DNA of 64,000 nt from Undaria pinnatifida (Eukaryota > Sar > Phaeophyceae > Laminariales > Alariaceae): contig JABAKD010000009.1 of the NCBI GenBank assembly GCA_012845835.1, positions 6,139,324 through 6,203,323 on the forward strand, read 5' to 3'. Below the pieces are notes generated by a model. It saw nothing but the letters and a program-made list of their open reading frames with translations. It ran no database searches and was not told the origin of the DNA. A program made the position numbers and the translations under genes. Positions 12,437-25,300 of the stretch are shown here, in pieces. Position 1 is the stretch's first letter. Each line of letters starts with the position of its first letter.

Positions 12437-15400
12437 ACTATGCACACACACGGAGTATTGAAACCGGAGGGCGTGAAGCTGCGAGTGGTCAAAGCGTCAG
12501 GGCGCACGTTGGAGGACACCAAGTTTCACATGGAGATCCGCACGCTAAGGCCTGGCCAGGTGAGCGCGCTCACATGAGTATTACCCAGCGGGTGCCCGAT
12601 AGTGCACGGGTACCTACCCGAGTATGACCCAAACAAGCTGATTGGTTACCCGGGTATGGCCCAGAGTATAAACATTACAGATACTCTTTCTGCACCAAGC
12701 ACTGGGTCCGTGGTCCCTAGGAGGAATTTGGAACGATCACCAGCTCGTCCAAATTCCAAAATTCTGAACACGGGTACGTACGCACCTGTAGTATACATAC
12801 CAGGTACTCGTACAACTTTTGTTTAAATGGAACTTAACATTAACATTGGACTGGAAGCCGAACCGGTCTCGTCTTGAGCCATTTTTTATACAGTCGGATT
12901 TGTCAGTCGAAAACGGCCTTTTTCGACTGACGCCCCAATCAAGCTTTATTACACAGTCGAAAAAGGGCTTTTTCGACTCAACTTTTTTCGACCGAGAATT
13001 CCGACTGGCGGATCCAGTTGAAAAACTCGACTCTTTCGAGTGGATCCTCCAGTTTTTTAAAGGTGTTTTTTGAACCGATCGCATCGTTCATCCCACCACC
13101 AAACACACACCCACACGGCCACACGGCCACACGGCCACACACCCGTACCAGGTACCACACTGCAGTATCATACAAGGCGCTGACGCTGGCGTGGCCATCA
13201 CTGCTGTTGTTGCTTCTCGCAGCAAGTCAGCGTGGCGCATTTCTAGTTCCGCTCGCCAGCAGCGTGTATCACACAACGGCAGCAGCGCGCGGTATCGATC
13301 CCATGCTGCCAACAACGGCTGCGCCTGCTGTAGCTTTGGCGGCTCTCGGCTGCGTGCAACTCCACAAACGTAGCTTTGGCGGCTTTCGGCTAAGCCCAAA
13401 GCCACCAACTCGCTGGGACGAGGGTTCGTCGAGCCGTTGCTCGCGGAGAATGCGCGAAGCACAGAGCTGCCAATCGATTTCGACTGCTGTACAGCAGTGC
13501 ACCCTCACACCAACCGCGCCTAGGAAGAGTACGAAAACTATAAAATCGACTCGACTGACGATAAGAAGCCGGTCGCCCCGGTGGCGTGTCAGGTTATCCA
13601 CGAGCCTGATATAGGTCAGTTTCGTGAGTGCGAGCCCCGCCGAGTGCATACTCGTATATGTTCGTTGGGACTTTTTCTTGTGCACAAGTTGACTTTCGAA
13701 AAGCGCGAGAGCGTGAGTTAGCAACACTCGATGAAAAATCGACGGGCAGTGGGATTGCTGCACCCTATGCGCGATAAAAATTGAAGGCAAGAACCGGGGG
13801 GAAGAAGGGACGACACCTGTGACCACGGCTTGTCCAGACGCTGGAAAGTAGAAGGAGGACCGGAAGATTCCAGTCGAAGAAAAGTCCAGTCCAAAAGGGC
13901 TGTTTTGGACTGGCGGAATCCGACTGTATAAGAAATGGCCTTACTCTTCAAAACTCGAAACCACCGGTAAACTACGATAAAATGTGTAAACTGTAAACAG
14001 TAAACAGCAGTAACAATAGTAAACAGCAGTACGTAGTGCCTAAAAAATACGGTGATGGGTGGAAATATAATGTCGGTTTAATGTGAAGAACACGCACAAA
14101 AAACGGCGGTTTCATTTAACCCATGGTACCTGGTACCTGGTACCAGGTAACTTGTTACGACGATGTCGATCAAATTAACAGCGGGGTTGGTGTTTTGTTT
14201 TCGTCATCATCCCATCTATTTACAACCAGTGGTACCTTTTCTTTCTCTTTCTCCCTCCCTAGACGTAACTCAGATCCAGGGTTACTAAGCAGGCTCCTCT
14301 TCCCCCTCCCCCACTACAACACGCGCCTTCATTCTTATCGACGGAAGACTTGAGCCCTTTCTTCCCTCGACGACTCGCATCGAATTGCACCTTCCCAAGC
14401 TGATAGGCGCTCTCGGCAGTTAGTGGAAACAACGTGGAAAGTCCGGCCCAATTGGAGAGTTCGTGCTTGTACATGTATTACAGTTTCAAATGGACATCAG
14501 CTGTCTGTAAAATCGAGCAATCTGATCGATTGTCAGCTTTCCAAGCTGCATGAGATGATACCTCGGTCGCACGTGCTTGATACCGCACCCCAAGCGTATA
14601 TACCAGGTATATACCGTCGTACACTCCTTGTCGTGGGCACACGCTGGTCACCGGTGCTCTCTTGAGTCCTGGGTATTGCCAAGGTTAACCGGGCGGTTAT
14701 ATGTTATACGGGGCTGATTTTTGTCTGTTACCTTGTCTGCCCAAAATGGTTCTGCGGGCGCAAGCTAAGTAACTGAGCATGGATTATGGACTCGTGAAAT
14801 CTTCAAAGCACCGGTGAAGAAAAAATGGAATAAAAAAAGCGGTTTCATTTTTTGACTTAATGTTGGCTACAAAGGTGTGTTTTTACCGGTATTCAATAGT
14901 TTCTATTACTATAATGCATGTAACAACAACAGGTAGTAGGGTTCCCCCAATACGGCGGTGGTGTGCGAGAGCAGTATGACTGCCTTATAGGGGAAAGCCA
15001 CCTTATTCAGTCCAGCTTATGAGTGCACTAAAGCGGTTTTGACCGCCTTATATCGGGATCTCGCCTTACTCAGACCGTCTTGTAGGGAGAAGCCGCCTTA
15101 TTAATTCCAGGTTATGAGTGCAATTCCCCAGTCGCGCCAAGCGATTGTGACCGCCTTATATCGGGATTCTGCTTTACTCAGACCGCCTTGTAGAGGGAAG
15201 CCGCCTTATTCAGTCCAGGTTATGAGTACACTGCCGCAGTCGCGCCAAGCGATTTTGACCGCCGTATATCGGGATCCCGCCTTGCTTGGGCCGCCTTACT
15301 ACTACTGCTGTACGAGGTATTTGTCAATGCCTCATGTCTCATATTTATTCAACATGTTATAAAAATAAAAATGCACTCCAGCTGTGAGATCGAAGATTTC

Positions 15401-18400
15401 GTCGAAACTCATCTTTGCATGCTGTGTGTGATACTCCGATCGCGCGTATTACTGGGTGTGTGTCCTTATTGAGGATATAGGTCAGCGACTCCCCTTGGAA
15501 CTACAATGTAGGTTGTACCAGGGTCAACAGGGTGATGTTAATCAATCTGTGCGCGGAAACTATAAAACCCGTTTCTGAGGAGGACAAAATCTGACAGCTG
15601 TGTACATAAATACCTGGTATCATATTCCGGAGTGTATGATAACCGGTACCTGGTAGAAGTTGCGCGTACAACCTGAACAGTTTTTTTTTTTTTTCCTCAC
15701 GCTTTTACTTTCCAGCTTCTGGACAAGCCGTGGTCACAGGTGTCGTCCTTTCTTCCCCCCGGTTCTTGCCTTCAATTTTTATCGCGCATAGGGTTCAACA
15801 ATCCCACTGCTCGTCGATTTTTCATCGAGTGTTGATCACTCACGCTCTCGCGCTTTCCGCAAGTCAATTTGTGTACAAGAAAAAGTCCCAACGAATATGT
15901 ACGTGTATGCACTCTGCGGGGCTCGAACTCACGAAACTGACCTATACCAGGCTCGAGGATAACCTCGGATACGCCACCGGGGCGAATCAGTATGATAGAC
16001 TGGAAAGAGTACCGGGTATTAAGTAATACTTTTGGGGCCCATGCATTATATCATACATTTTACTTCGTATCATACATTTAACCATAAAGCGATAAAACAA
16101 AGTATTAACGGGTGCTCATCATGGTGCGAGCACGCAGCACACGGCAGTGCAATCTGTGCGCGTGTCTTAATACCAGGTACCTGCACATTGAAGTTGGACT
16201 GAAAAATCGTTGTCCTCTAACCTAGCAGCCCAGGTTGCTTCGTGTGAAATGAAGGCAGGATGCTGCGATCGTCATTTTTATGCGTCAACTTTTGCCGCTG
16301 AAACCCAAAACGGTTAACAACTACCAGGTAGTTAACAGACCAAACTATAAACTCGTCTGGACTGGTCGGGGTTACTGGCCGGGGTATTTGGGTGGTGGCT
16401 ACGTACGTACATGAAAGTGTTTTTCTTTAGCTTTCAAAGATTTTTCTTCTAGATGTTCTTCGGAGCAAACGCCTCATTTCTTCCTTTGCGATCCCCCCGG
16501 ACTTGAATTGAAGCCAACCCCAACCACATCCCAGGGGGGCAAATTGTAGTATCATGCGAGGTACTCGGGCTACCCTGTATTGTAGTACTGTTTGTTGGTT
16601 GTGGTGTAGCTGTGTTTGCTGTTTGTTATTATCTGCTTCGCCCATTTGCTACTCGCCGTGCTGCGTGCCATGATCCAGCCAGTGGTGACGGAAAGGCGCT
16701 AAACACGGACTCGACATGTTGCGATGTAGGCTGTAGACAAAACAGTCGACATGGTACATTTTTTACGCTGAAAACAAAGCACGTACCTGGTGTATCATAC
16801 CTGGTACATGATGTACAACTTGGGCGAGGTTTCCCGGCGACATTATGTGTGTTTTACCATATTTTTTTATCGTTACTTTTTAGTTTCCAGCTCAACTCGC
16901 ATTAGATTTTACCCTCATCAACCTTCTGGAGAAGAGCCGTAGACACAGGTGTCTTCCCTTCCCCTCCCCGGAATATATAGCTCCCTGGCAAAAACCGTAC
17001 CGGTATCCCCGTATAGTATCTACAGCTGAGAGCGCGTAGCAGCGTGGGTAGGCACACTTCGACGCGAGCCGACGACGGAAGAGAATGCTGAATTCTTCTC
17101 GCGATAAAATGAAGGCACGTGCCAGTGGGGAGGAGGGAGGAGCCCCGGCGATGTGACTCCGGATCTGAGTTACTACTGGGAGGGAGCGCGAGAGTAGTGC
17201 GAGGATAGCAAATAGGATGAAGGAGAAAAAGAAAAAAAAGTGTAGGATAACGCGTCTCCTGGAATGGATTTCCATCCGGAATGAGTTTCCAACCCGATTT
17301 TGTCCAAAACAAGGGGAGGAAACACGACGAAAATGATGGTTTTGGAATAATATGTCGATGGGCGCATGCATGCATCGCTAGCCTGGTTGCTACTCCCGTT
17401 TGGTGTTTGCGAAAAGGTCAGCGTGTGGTTCCTTCACGAAGAGAAATGTTAGCCCTATGGATTTTTTACACAGGAAAAATGATGATTATAGCATCAGACA
17501 CCGCTTGGTTTGGCTGGGGGATGACTACTAGCGGTAGGGCTTGAAGGGCAACAAGAGAATGGGGACATAAATCATCCACGCTTGTTTCAAACTATTAATA
17601 GTTTGTCCCGACAAACGTGAGTGTAACTCTTAAGGGGTGAAACTTAGCCCTAACCCCCATACCCCCCACCCTTCCCCAACCCTACCAGGTACTACTGTAG
17701 CCCCAACCCCTACCCTTTTCCTACCCCTAGGCCTGCCCTACAACCATAAAACTCTGCCCGTAACTCCTACCCTTCCCTACCTCTATAAACCCTACAACCG
17801 TACACTTTAGCCCTAACCCCTACCCCTCCCGAACCCTACAAACTTGACCCTTACACTACTGCAAAAATGATTCCACACTTACTTCAAGTTGTTTCTCCCG
17901 AAAAACGTTGGTATAGTTTTAACGGTGTCATACTAGACCCTAACCCGTGCCTTTCTCTACCCCTGCAACCGTGAATCCTACTGTAGCCCCAACCCTTACC
18001 CTTGCCGACTCCGAACCCTACGTCCTCAAACTCCATCCCTCCGTCCTACCCTTCCTTACCCCTGTACCTGGTACCCTGTACATATTAGGAACGTAAAACA
18101 TGGGAACATCGTCAGGAATGAGTCGGTCAGCGAAAAATATGTGAATGAAACTGTTGGCTTTGTGATGTGCTTTGTGACCCCGTCAAGCGTGTTTATTTAT
18201 GTTGTATTTGTAGGATGAATAAGCAGCACGGGCACTGGGTGGGCCGGATGTTGTTGGATAGAAAGATATGTTGACTGCGAAGAGAATATGATGTTATTGT
18301 TGTTGTTGCATCTCGTCGTTGTTATTGTTGTTTTTGGTCGTTGTTTTGTATGCAAAAATATTTTATTTGTTATACAAACCAAAAAATATATATCAAAACT

Positions 18401-21400
18401 CTTACTTTTGTTAACAGGTGTGGTCGGTGTGTCGACGACACAGAGACTTCCAAAACCTCCACTCCTGCCTGCAGGGGCGGTTTCCGGCTCTTGTGCTGCC
18501 CCGGCTACCCCGGTCCCCCCCCGGAGGAGTCGCCCTAGAGCCGGCGACGATGGAGAGGACAAGAGCGGGGCTGCAAGCATATGTGGCGTCGCTGGTGGCG
18601 AGCGTACCGGCGGCGTGGGGAGTGGAGGAGTTCGTAATGTTTTTGGATTCTGATGAGAAGGGGAGGAGACTATTCGCTAGGAAGAGGAAGAAGGAGACTA
18701 GGAGGTGAGGGGGCGGTGAGGGGAGGGAGAGGGGGGCTTGGAACTCATGCGGAAGAAGGCGTGACACGATACTGATGACGGTGGTGGTGGTTGGGGAGAG
18801 TGATGTTTGTGCCAATGCTGTTGGTATGGTCACCCCTTAGCGTAGTTTGATAGCTCTTGCTCTTGTCTTCGTGTCACTCGTCGCTGTAAGAGTCATAACC
18901 GCTTCAGAGCTGACAGTATTGGGCTGGGAGTGAGGGGGGGGCGGGAGGGGGGGGGGGGGAAAGGGGTCGGGGGGGGGTACTCACTTGTTGGCCTTGAGTC
19001 ACTTGACCATTGACCACGCATCCCTTCCGAGACGGAGCACCGTTCCTACTCCTAATAGAGACACCTCCAACATTTGGGCGCTCATTACGCTTTTTCCGTG
19101 TATTACATAAAAAGTGTTTGCTTATCTTATCCCCGTTTCGTTTCGCTGTCTGTGGCCACCATCTATCTCCTAGGATAGCGATCGTTTTCTTGCTACTATC
19201 TAGTCTACCAAACTCTTCCATGTCACCCGTCCTATTTCCTCATCTCTAACATATCCCGTTCCTTGTGGTATATTTCGCATTATCCTACCATGTGAGTCCT
19301 ACTCTATTGTTGTGCCACACGGGCACATATTTGTAGCCACGTCCTCCTCTCGACTACTGGTGTATATCTTTCTTCTTTCTCGTAGGTCCAGGTCCCCTAC
19401 ACGAAATCGCAGAGGGGGGAGGGGAGGGTATTACCGCCGTCGATATAAACTGCAACTAAAAGTTGAGCGTGCTTTTGCTTCTGCATTTGTTTTTGCCTTT
19501 GCTTTTGCCTTCGCGTTTGCCGTTCTTTTTTTCTGCTAATTTTTGTTGTTTTTGTTTTTGTCGGGCAGGGTCTCGCTGCAGCAACCTCTGGAAGGCCGCC
19601 ACTCGCAGCCGGAAGAGCCGAAGCCCACGAGGACGAGGGCTCACCCTTCCTCGCCGGCTTCCCCCGGAGACGAGTTCCATCAAAAGGTGGGTCGAAGTGT
19701 ATTTCTGAGACTGTCCGTCTTCTTTTTTTAAAATCTCGAGCTCGAAGATGATGGCGCGATAACCCTAATAACCTACCAGGTAGTTGTGCCCTCTTCTCCT
19801 TCATCAAGGGTTATGGTGGGCGTGCACGTAAGGATTATAGCCTGGCCGTCTTTGTAGAATCTTGCTGCTGACCCTGGGGCTGGCATTGAGGGGAGACAGC
19901 ACCGAGTTATATCCGTCGCGAGGACAGGTACACTTTTTTTGATTGCTAACCTCTGTATGTAGGCGGTGTGGTTTGTAATTACCAGGTAATTCATTTTTAC
20001 AGAAGGCTGACGCGATATGCACCGCATAGCAAGCGCGATCGAAGTGTTCCGCTCGGCCTGAACATATTTTTTTCGACGAAACCCTCCATCACACGGCTTT
20101 ATTTGTTTTTTTGCACGTGTAAAACTTTAAACTGTCCGCTTTTTTGTTTGTTTATTGAACTCGGCGATGACGATGACGAAACATCCCTACGTCTGACATA
20201 TCCTGTATCTTGTCTTTGGTATATTATCTTGAGCATCTGAAACGTGAAATAGTGGTACGAGAAACGCCTATCTAAAATATCTAAAAATAATTATCTTGAA
20301 ACGTTTGGCTGTTTTTTGTTTGTTTTTGTTTTGTTTATGCGATCTCATCGACCGATCGGTCTGTGTAACCGTCAGTCCTTGCTGGACTTGAAAGTGGAGG
20401 AGAAGAAGCTGGCCATGGCGGCGCTGGAAGGGGCCGCCCAGAACCACTTCGACGGGACCGGCGCGGTGATGAACACCGCCGTTTCCTTTTCTGAAGACGA
20501 GGAAGATTCGGACTTCGATGAGGGAGCCGAGTTCATCGACGGCGGTGAGTGTGTGTTATAGGCCATGATGGGCCGGTTGAAAGCAGGCCTATGAGTTGGC
20601 TGCTTATACTAATAATATATCGCCGACTAGTGATTAGTGTACTAGGTCTTGTGGATTATAACATGTTCCACTTGGGTAATCTCTTATAGCAGGGACAACA
20701 TTTTTGGGACGCGTAGGGTTCAGCACACCTTTCAGCTTGTTATGCTCGTCGATTTGCATCGACTTTACAGCGGTATACCCGGTTGTGAACTCCGGTACCC
20801 GGTACCCGCAGAGTATATACCCTGCTACACGCACCCTTGAAGTTTTCGTCGCTTGTGGCGGCGGGTCCATGAGAAACCTCCTTGGCCAGGCTTCGACTTC
20901 TGCCGTCGATCAAACATGCACGGCAACAACGCAGCGCCTTTGCCGGGAACACCAGCACAGACACACTCAAGTTTTCAGCGTTCGTGACAGTGGCACTGTG
21001 GGGTTGCCGTTCCATGTTTGGTCTATGACGGTAGCGGCCGTAACCTTGTTGAAGGCGTTTTTTCGTGGGGGTTGGGGGGGATAAGGTGGGGTGGGGTTGA
21101 CGTGGTCATATGGTTCAAAGGCACTTCCGAATCGGTAACGCAGTCAGGAGGAACAGGGATGTAAGGGGGTGCGGGGTAACGTAAGGAAGTGGGGCAATGG
21201 GGTGGGTCGATGCGAGTCGACGAGGGAAGAAAGTGCTGTACCCTTCTCGCGATAAAAACGAAGGCGCGCGTTGTAGCGGGGAAGGTGGAGAGGAGCCTGG
21301 TTAATGACCCCGGATCTGAGTTACGCCTGGGAAAGGAGAACAAGAAAGAAAAATGCGAAAATAATATGGATGAGGAAAGAAGAAAAAAATGGAGCAGGGG

Positions 21401-22089
21401 GGTGGAGGGTATGAGGGCAGGGTGATGGGGTGGGGTAGTTGAGGAGTTTGGTCATGTCTCGCGGTCGGTGTTGGTGGCGACATCGTTTTGTTGCTGTCGT
21501 CTATGTTTGCTCGACGGCGGTACCCGCAAAGCACACCGCGGGGGGTTGTGACAACTTCTGCTTTTATTGGCAGCGGTGATAGCGTCTTTTTTTTTTTCTT
21601 GTTATCGTCGCGGTTGTGTCGGCGTTGATGTGTTGTTCCGTTCGAACTTTATGAAAAGAGTAGGTGCCACAGGCCGACGATAGCATGCCGAGTGTGTCTG
21701 CCCCCGAACATGCCCCCCCCCCCCCCCCCCCGCTCGACCCGACCCCACTCGAACCGACCCGACCAGAGCCCCCTCTCCGTTCCTTCCCCCGACGAAGAGA
21801 CACTTACTATTATCTAATGTCCCCATCGCCTCACCCCCCCCCCCCCCCATTCCGCACCCCGCCCTGCCCCACTCCCTGAATCGCGGAATCCCTTCCTTGT
21901 TGTTCCTATGGTATGGTGTGTGTTCTTTTTCTTTTAGAGGACGCGATCCGAGAAATGCTGGACAGAGATGCGGAGGAGGCGGAAGATGACAACCTCTTCA
22001 GCATTCCGGCGGGAACAGATTTCGGTGCCCCGCCGGACGACGACGACGACGATATCGGCGATGGGTTTGACATCACTTACCATGGTTGA
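12437..22089 (+). CDS. PX-domain (phox homology) protein: PX domain and acidic C-terminus, exons 4-8
   Basis: Exons 12437-12559, 18418-18704, 19569-19686, 20376-20544 and 21938-22089 join in one frame and end at TGA (22087-22089). The PX domain, which normally binds phosphoinositides (often PI3P) on endosomal membranes, spans the first two: GVKLRVVKASGRTLEDTKF, then VWSVCRRHRDFQNLH, LPRLPRSP, MERTRAGLQAYVASLV and WGVEEFVMFLDSD. CRRHRDF is the (R/K)R(Y/F)xDF lipid-contact motif, the Pro-rich loop follows, and the later ERTR supplies the second basic patch. The tail is highly acidic (SEDEEDSDFDEG, PPDDDDDDIGDGFD) and ends ITYHG. Splice sites are good: CAG|GTGAGC, TTAACAG|GTG, GAG|GTGAGG, AAG|GTGGGT, GCG|GTGAGT, TTTTAG|AGG. 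No BAR, SH3 or kinase domain is visible, so a sorting-nexin role is only an inference. Exon 4 could hold the start (ATG 12440) or be internal. Confidence 0.82.
12878..13939. mobile_element. Foldback/MITE-like element with 23-bp terminal inverted repeats
   Basis: The left end (12878-12900) and the reverse complement of the right end (13917-13939) match over about 23 bp with one mismatch (core TTATACAGTCGGATT). Internally there are nested hairpins built from GTCGAAAAAG/CTTTTTCGAC (12,903-12,930 and 12,953-12,976) and a TCCAGTCCAAAA/TTTTGGACTGG hairpin near the right end. No transposase reading frame is visible, so it looks non-autonomous. A SINE-like copy sits inside it. Confidence 0.65.
13590..13856 (-). 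repeat. Dispersed SINE-like family, copy B (inside the foldback element)
   Basis: Inverted relative to copy A. It contains the reverse complements of the same landmarks (GGTTATCC, GTGAGTGCGAGCCCCGCC, GACGACACCTGTGACCACGG). It lies between the foldback element's two ends, so it either inserted there or was captured by the element. Confidence 0.7.
14236..14420 (+). repeat. Second dispersed repeat family, first copy
   Basis: Shares CGTAACTCAGATCC, GGCTCCTC, CGCGCCTTC, CGACTCGCATCGA and neighbouring sequence with inverted copies at 16,990-17,200 and 21,195-21,345. The copy near 16,919 starts with a head like the SINE-like family, so the two families may share modules. Confidence 0.6.
14930..15300 (+). 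repeat. Tandem array of a 95-bp unit (about four copies)
   Basis: Recurring modules: CCGCCTTATTCAGTCCAG, TTATGAGTGCA, CGCGCCAAGCGATT, TGACCGCCTTATATCGGGAT. A diverged relative lies at 11,250-11,450, with the same order and a similar left flank (CAGTAGTAGGGG against CAGGTAGTAGGG). Confidence 0.75.
15703..15967 (+). repeat. Dispersed SINE-like family, copy C
   Basis: Same orientation and landmarks as copy A. It begins near TTTCCAGCTTCTGGACAAGC and ends at CAGGCTCGAGGATAACC, and is preceded by a T run (15,680-15,695). Confidence 0.7.
18418..18704 (+). CDS. PX gene exon 5 (core of the PX domain)
   Basis: Carries the phosphoinositide-binding core: VCRRHRDF, the FPALVLPRLPRSP loop and the helix with RTRAGLQAYVASLV, then VEEFVMFLDSD, the usual last helix. 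It then becomes basic (RKRKKETR) before the donor GGAG|GTGAGG, which leaves phase 2 and is completed by the G at 19569. In canonical PX domains the Pro loop ends in PPK; here Arg takes that place. Confidence 0.85.
21195..21345 (-). repeat. Second dispersed repeat family, inverted copy
   Basis: Reverse complement of the 14,236-14,420 element: ATGCGAGTCGACG, TCTCGCGATAAAA, GGAGCCTGG, GGATCTGAGTTACG. It lies in the PX gene intron between exons 7 and 8. Confidence 0.6.
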
Positions 22090-22370
22090 ACTGGCAAGTG
22101 ACAGCAATCACTAATGGCGTGGTTGAACTGAGCACTGACATCGCTTATTAATGGCATGGTTGATCTTGATTGACATCACCTACCATGGTTGAACTGAGCA
22201 GTGACATCAACCTATGAATAGCATGGTTGATCTGATTGACATCACCTACCATGGCTGAACTGAGCAGTGACATCACCTACCATGGTTGAAGTAAGCAGTG
22301 ACACCACCTATTAATATCATGGTTGATCTTGATTGACGATCACGTACCATGGTTTGATGCCGGTTAAATG
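22060..22370 (+). repeat. Tandem array of about 30 bp beginning at the PX stop codon
   Basis: The last coding unit, GACATCACTTACCATGGTTGA (here broken as GACATCACTTAC plus CATGGTTGA), is followed by at least seven diverged copies of GACATCACCTACCATGG and TTGAACTGAGCAGT, to about 22,370. Confidence 0.8.
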
Positions 22371-25300
22371 ACGCCATCTCTCATCAAGTATGTCTAGCGA
22401 CGGCGTGTTTGGAGTATGACGGGACGGCATTTTTTATTCTCGAACAGCGTGTGATTTGACAAGACGGAATGACGGACGCTTTTGCTGCAGTCGTAACTAC
22501 TACCGATAGGTTCTTGGTTGGGTTGCGTCGTCTAAACGTGCTGTGACGGACGCTTGCTAGCTTTCGTAAAACTGCTACCGGTAGGGTTTAGGGTGGATGA
22601 CGTCGGCCGCAGGTACGCCCCGTGACCAAACGCTCGTCTCTTTTGTGACGGGCCGTCATCAAACGTCTTTTGCTTGCCGTGGTTTGACCTCGTTGACGTC
22701 GCCTACGGTATAACGGGCTTGGTAGCACCCCCCCCCACCCGGGATGAGTTTCCGATCCTACCGTCTCCAATACGAGGGCGGTCACCACCGTATGACACGC
22801 GATAGCAAAGCACGCACACCCTGGTTTGAAGATCCAATCCTATTTTTCGAGGGGGTGTGCGCGCACACACCGAACGTGATCGGTTAGGAAGTATCTCATC
22901 GGGGTGTGTCTGTACACGCATCGCTTTGGCATTTGCAGTCTCCCTGTTGTCGAGGAAATTAGCGTGGAAATTGGCCCCGAGGGCTATTAGGGTGTGTTGT
23001 TTTTTTGTGTTATACGGTGCCATTGTCGTCCGAGGGAGACGACATGGGGGAGGGGGGGCGGGGGCGGGGGGCGGGGTGTACTCATTTCATGCACAGCAGG
23101 AGTAGTGTTAAGACCATTGACCCTTGCATACCTACAATGCCGGGACGGAGCACGTAGGGTTTTCACCGACCAGGCAGAGATCCCGTGCATCAAACGCGAA
23201 GAGCCGTGAGGTGTTCGACGAGCCGCATGAAGGGGGTGGTCAGGGGGGGAGGGGGGGATAGGACAAGTTTCGCGATAGGGGTTTTAGTGGGATGGGGGGA
23301 GGGGGGGAGTCGATGCATTTTGGCTGTAAAGTTTTTGATGATTTTTTATCAGATGAATGTGTTCGCAACGCACGCGTCGCCCGCGGAGGGTGAGCAGAAG
23401 TGGTGGCCAGGCTGGAAGGGGATATAGAGGCGTGTGTGGGTCGCCCTCTGCAGGGGTCACTCGGACGTTCGGAAGAGTCTCACCCACGGGTTATTATTGG
23501 AGACCAGAGGCTTGCGAAAGGTCGAGCGGAAATGTGGGCTTGTATCATAGGTCGGAGTGTCATGAATGAAAACGAAGCGACCTCAGCACGGCGAGTCCCG
23601 CCTCATCCTTGTAAAGCTTGTCCCTTGCTGGAGGGAACAAGGATGCCTACGCCGGCATGTGCTGGGCGAGGAGGGTCCACGGTTGGTGGGATGGTGGCTT
23701 GAATCAAGTGTTACTTTTACGGGCGAGGGCGTTAGAGGCGGGTCATGTTTTAATGCTTTTCCTTACACGTTTATTACTTTTTCCTTGCAACATTTATGAG
23801 CAAATATGGACATTCATGTGCCTGGCTTTTAAGGGTGGGGGTGTGGAGGGACGGACGAACGGACGGAGGGGTGTGCTCTACCTGGAGGGTAGCGGTTTTT
23901 GTTGTTCGCTTAGACCCATCCGTAATTGCATGGGTCGGGCAAAGGGACGTGCTGGTGTAGGAATCGGAGCAGCCGCAGGCGCGATGTAAAATGCACTAAA
24001 ACTGAGCTCGTGCTGCGACGTGACGTGTACCATGGTATGCTCCTGATCGTTTCATGTTCATTAAAAGTGCACTGCTGAGGTTGAGATATCATCTACATTA
24101 TCACCGTTTTGCGAGATAATGGGGTGGTGGGACCGTGGGTCCGTGACGCGCTAGGTTCGTGTCCCATAGGCGAATATATGGTTGGAGGGTGAGAGCGCCG
24201 CAATTCGACCATGAGGATGTCGCCCGCACCATCCCCTGTACCCTAAAATGGTTTTTGACCCCGCTTCCTCTTGCAGAATAATACCCTACACTCGTAGTTT
24301 CAAGTAGTTTTTTTCGAACGTACGTGGAAGAAGTGCTAAAAGGGGCAAGACTCGTCTTGTCGCCGGGGCTTTTTGTCGTGGGAGTACTTTTTTTCACTCA
24401 GTGAAGTCAGAGGCGGCGAAATCGCAACGCTCTGTGGGAGTTCCACGATATCGTACAATAGTAGTATTTGTAGTAGCAAATCACGCGGTCGCCGGTTGTC
24501 TCGGCGTGCGTGTGGCTGGGGGTTGGGGGGGGCAGGGGGGGAGGGTTACACCGTGTCTTGTGTAAGTGTATACTAAAACGGCGTCTAGTGGAAGATCGCC
24601 TGGCGAGGCTTTTTTTCTTTTGTTCCCGGCTCTTAGTGCGGGTGATGTTTTTCGTGCGTTTGGTGGTGAGTTTTATATGTTGGCGTTAATGAGGAGCAGC
24701 TTCGTGTTGTGTTGATGTGGGTGGGCCATCTGCCCCCTGCCCCCTTCCACCATCGCTTCTGCGCACGGGGTCTCACCCCCCCACCCCTGTCCCCCGGCTT
24801 CTCTTGTTGTTGACGGGGCTATTTTTTTCCAGTTTTTTCACGGGTCTTGACCCGCATCCTGCGGGTCGGGTCCCGAGTCAGGAGGTTTCCTAAGTCTTGG
24901 GGGTCGAGTCGGGTCGGGGTCGGGAGGTGTTGGACATCTCACCGGGCGGGTCGGTCAGGTGTTCAAACATGATGGGTCGAGTCGAGTCGCGGAATCGACT
25001 CGAGCCGGCCCGACCCGACCCGACTTGCGAGAAGTGATCCGATCAGTCAAACACCCTGTTTTTTTCGCACCTGCAAGGCAAGCAGGCCGTGCTGTCGCGG
25101 GTCCTTCCACCGCGACGATCGTGCGCGACGTACCTGCCCTCGTAGAATGCCGCGTTGTTTTCGGTTGCCATCGGCAGGGGAGGAAGAATGCGGCGCGCTG
25201 ATGGCGGCGTCTTTTTCGGGTGCTGCCAGCAACTGAGCATACGTTGCGCGTGCTGAAGGCGTCTGTCTTGAAGGTTCTGTCAGTTAAGCATACATTGCGT

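Larger units (their letters stand above)
12560..18417. other. PX intron 4 (5.9 kb) with mobile-element remains
   Basis: Contains the foldback element (12,878-13,939) with a nested SINE-like copy, a second SINE-like copy (15,703-15,967), a second dispersed family (14,236-14,420 and 16,990-17,200), the 95-bp array (14,930-15,300) and C-rich degenerate CCCTAA-like sequence (17,640-18,070). No supported gene. Confidence 0.65.
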
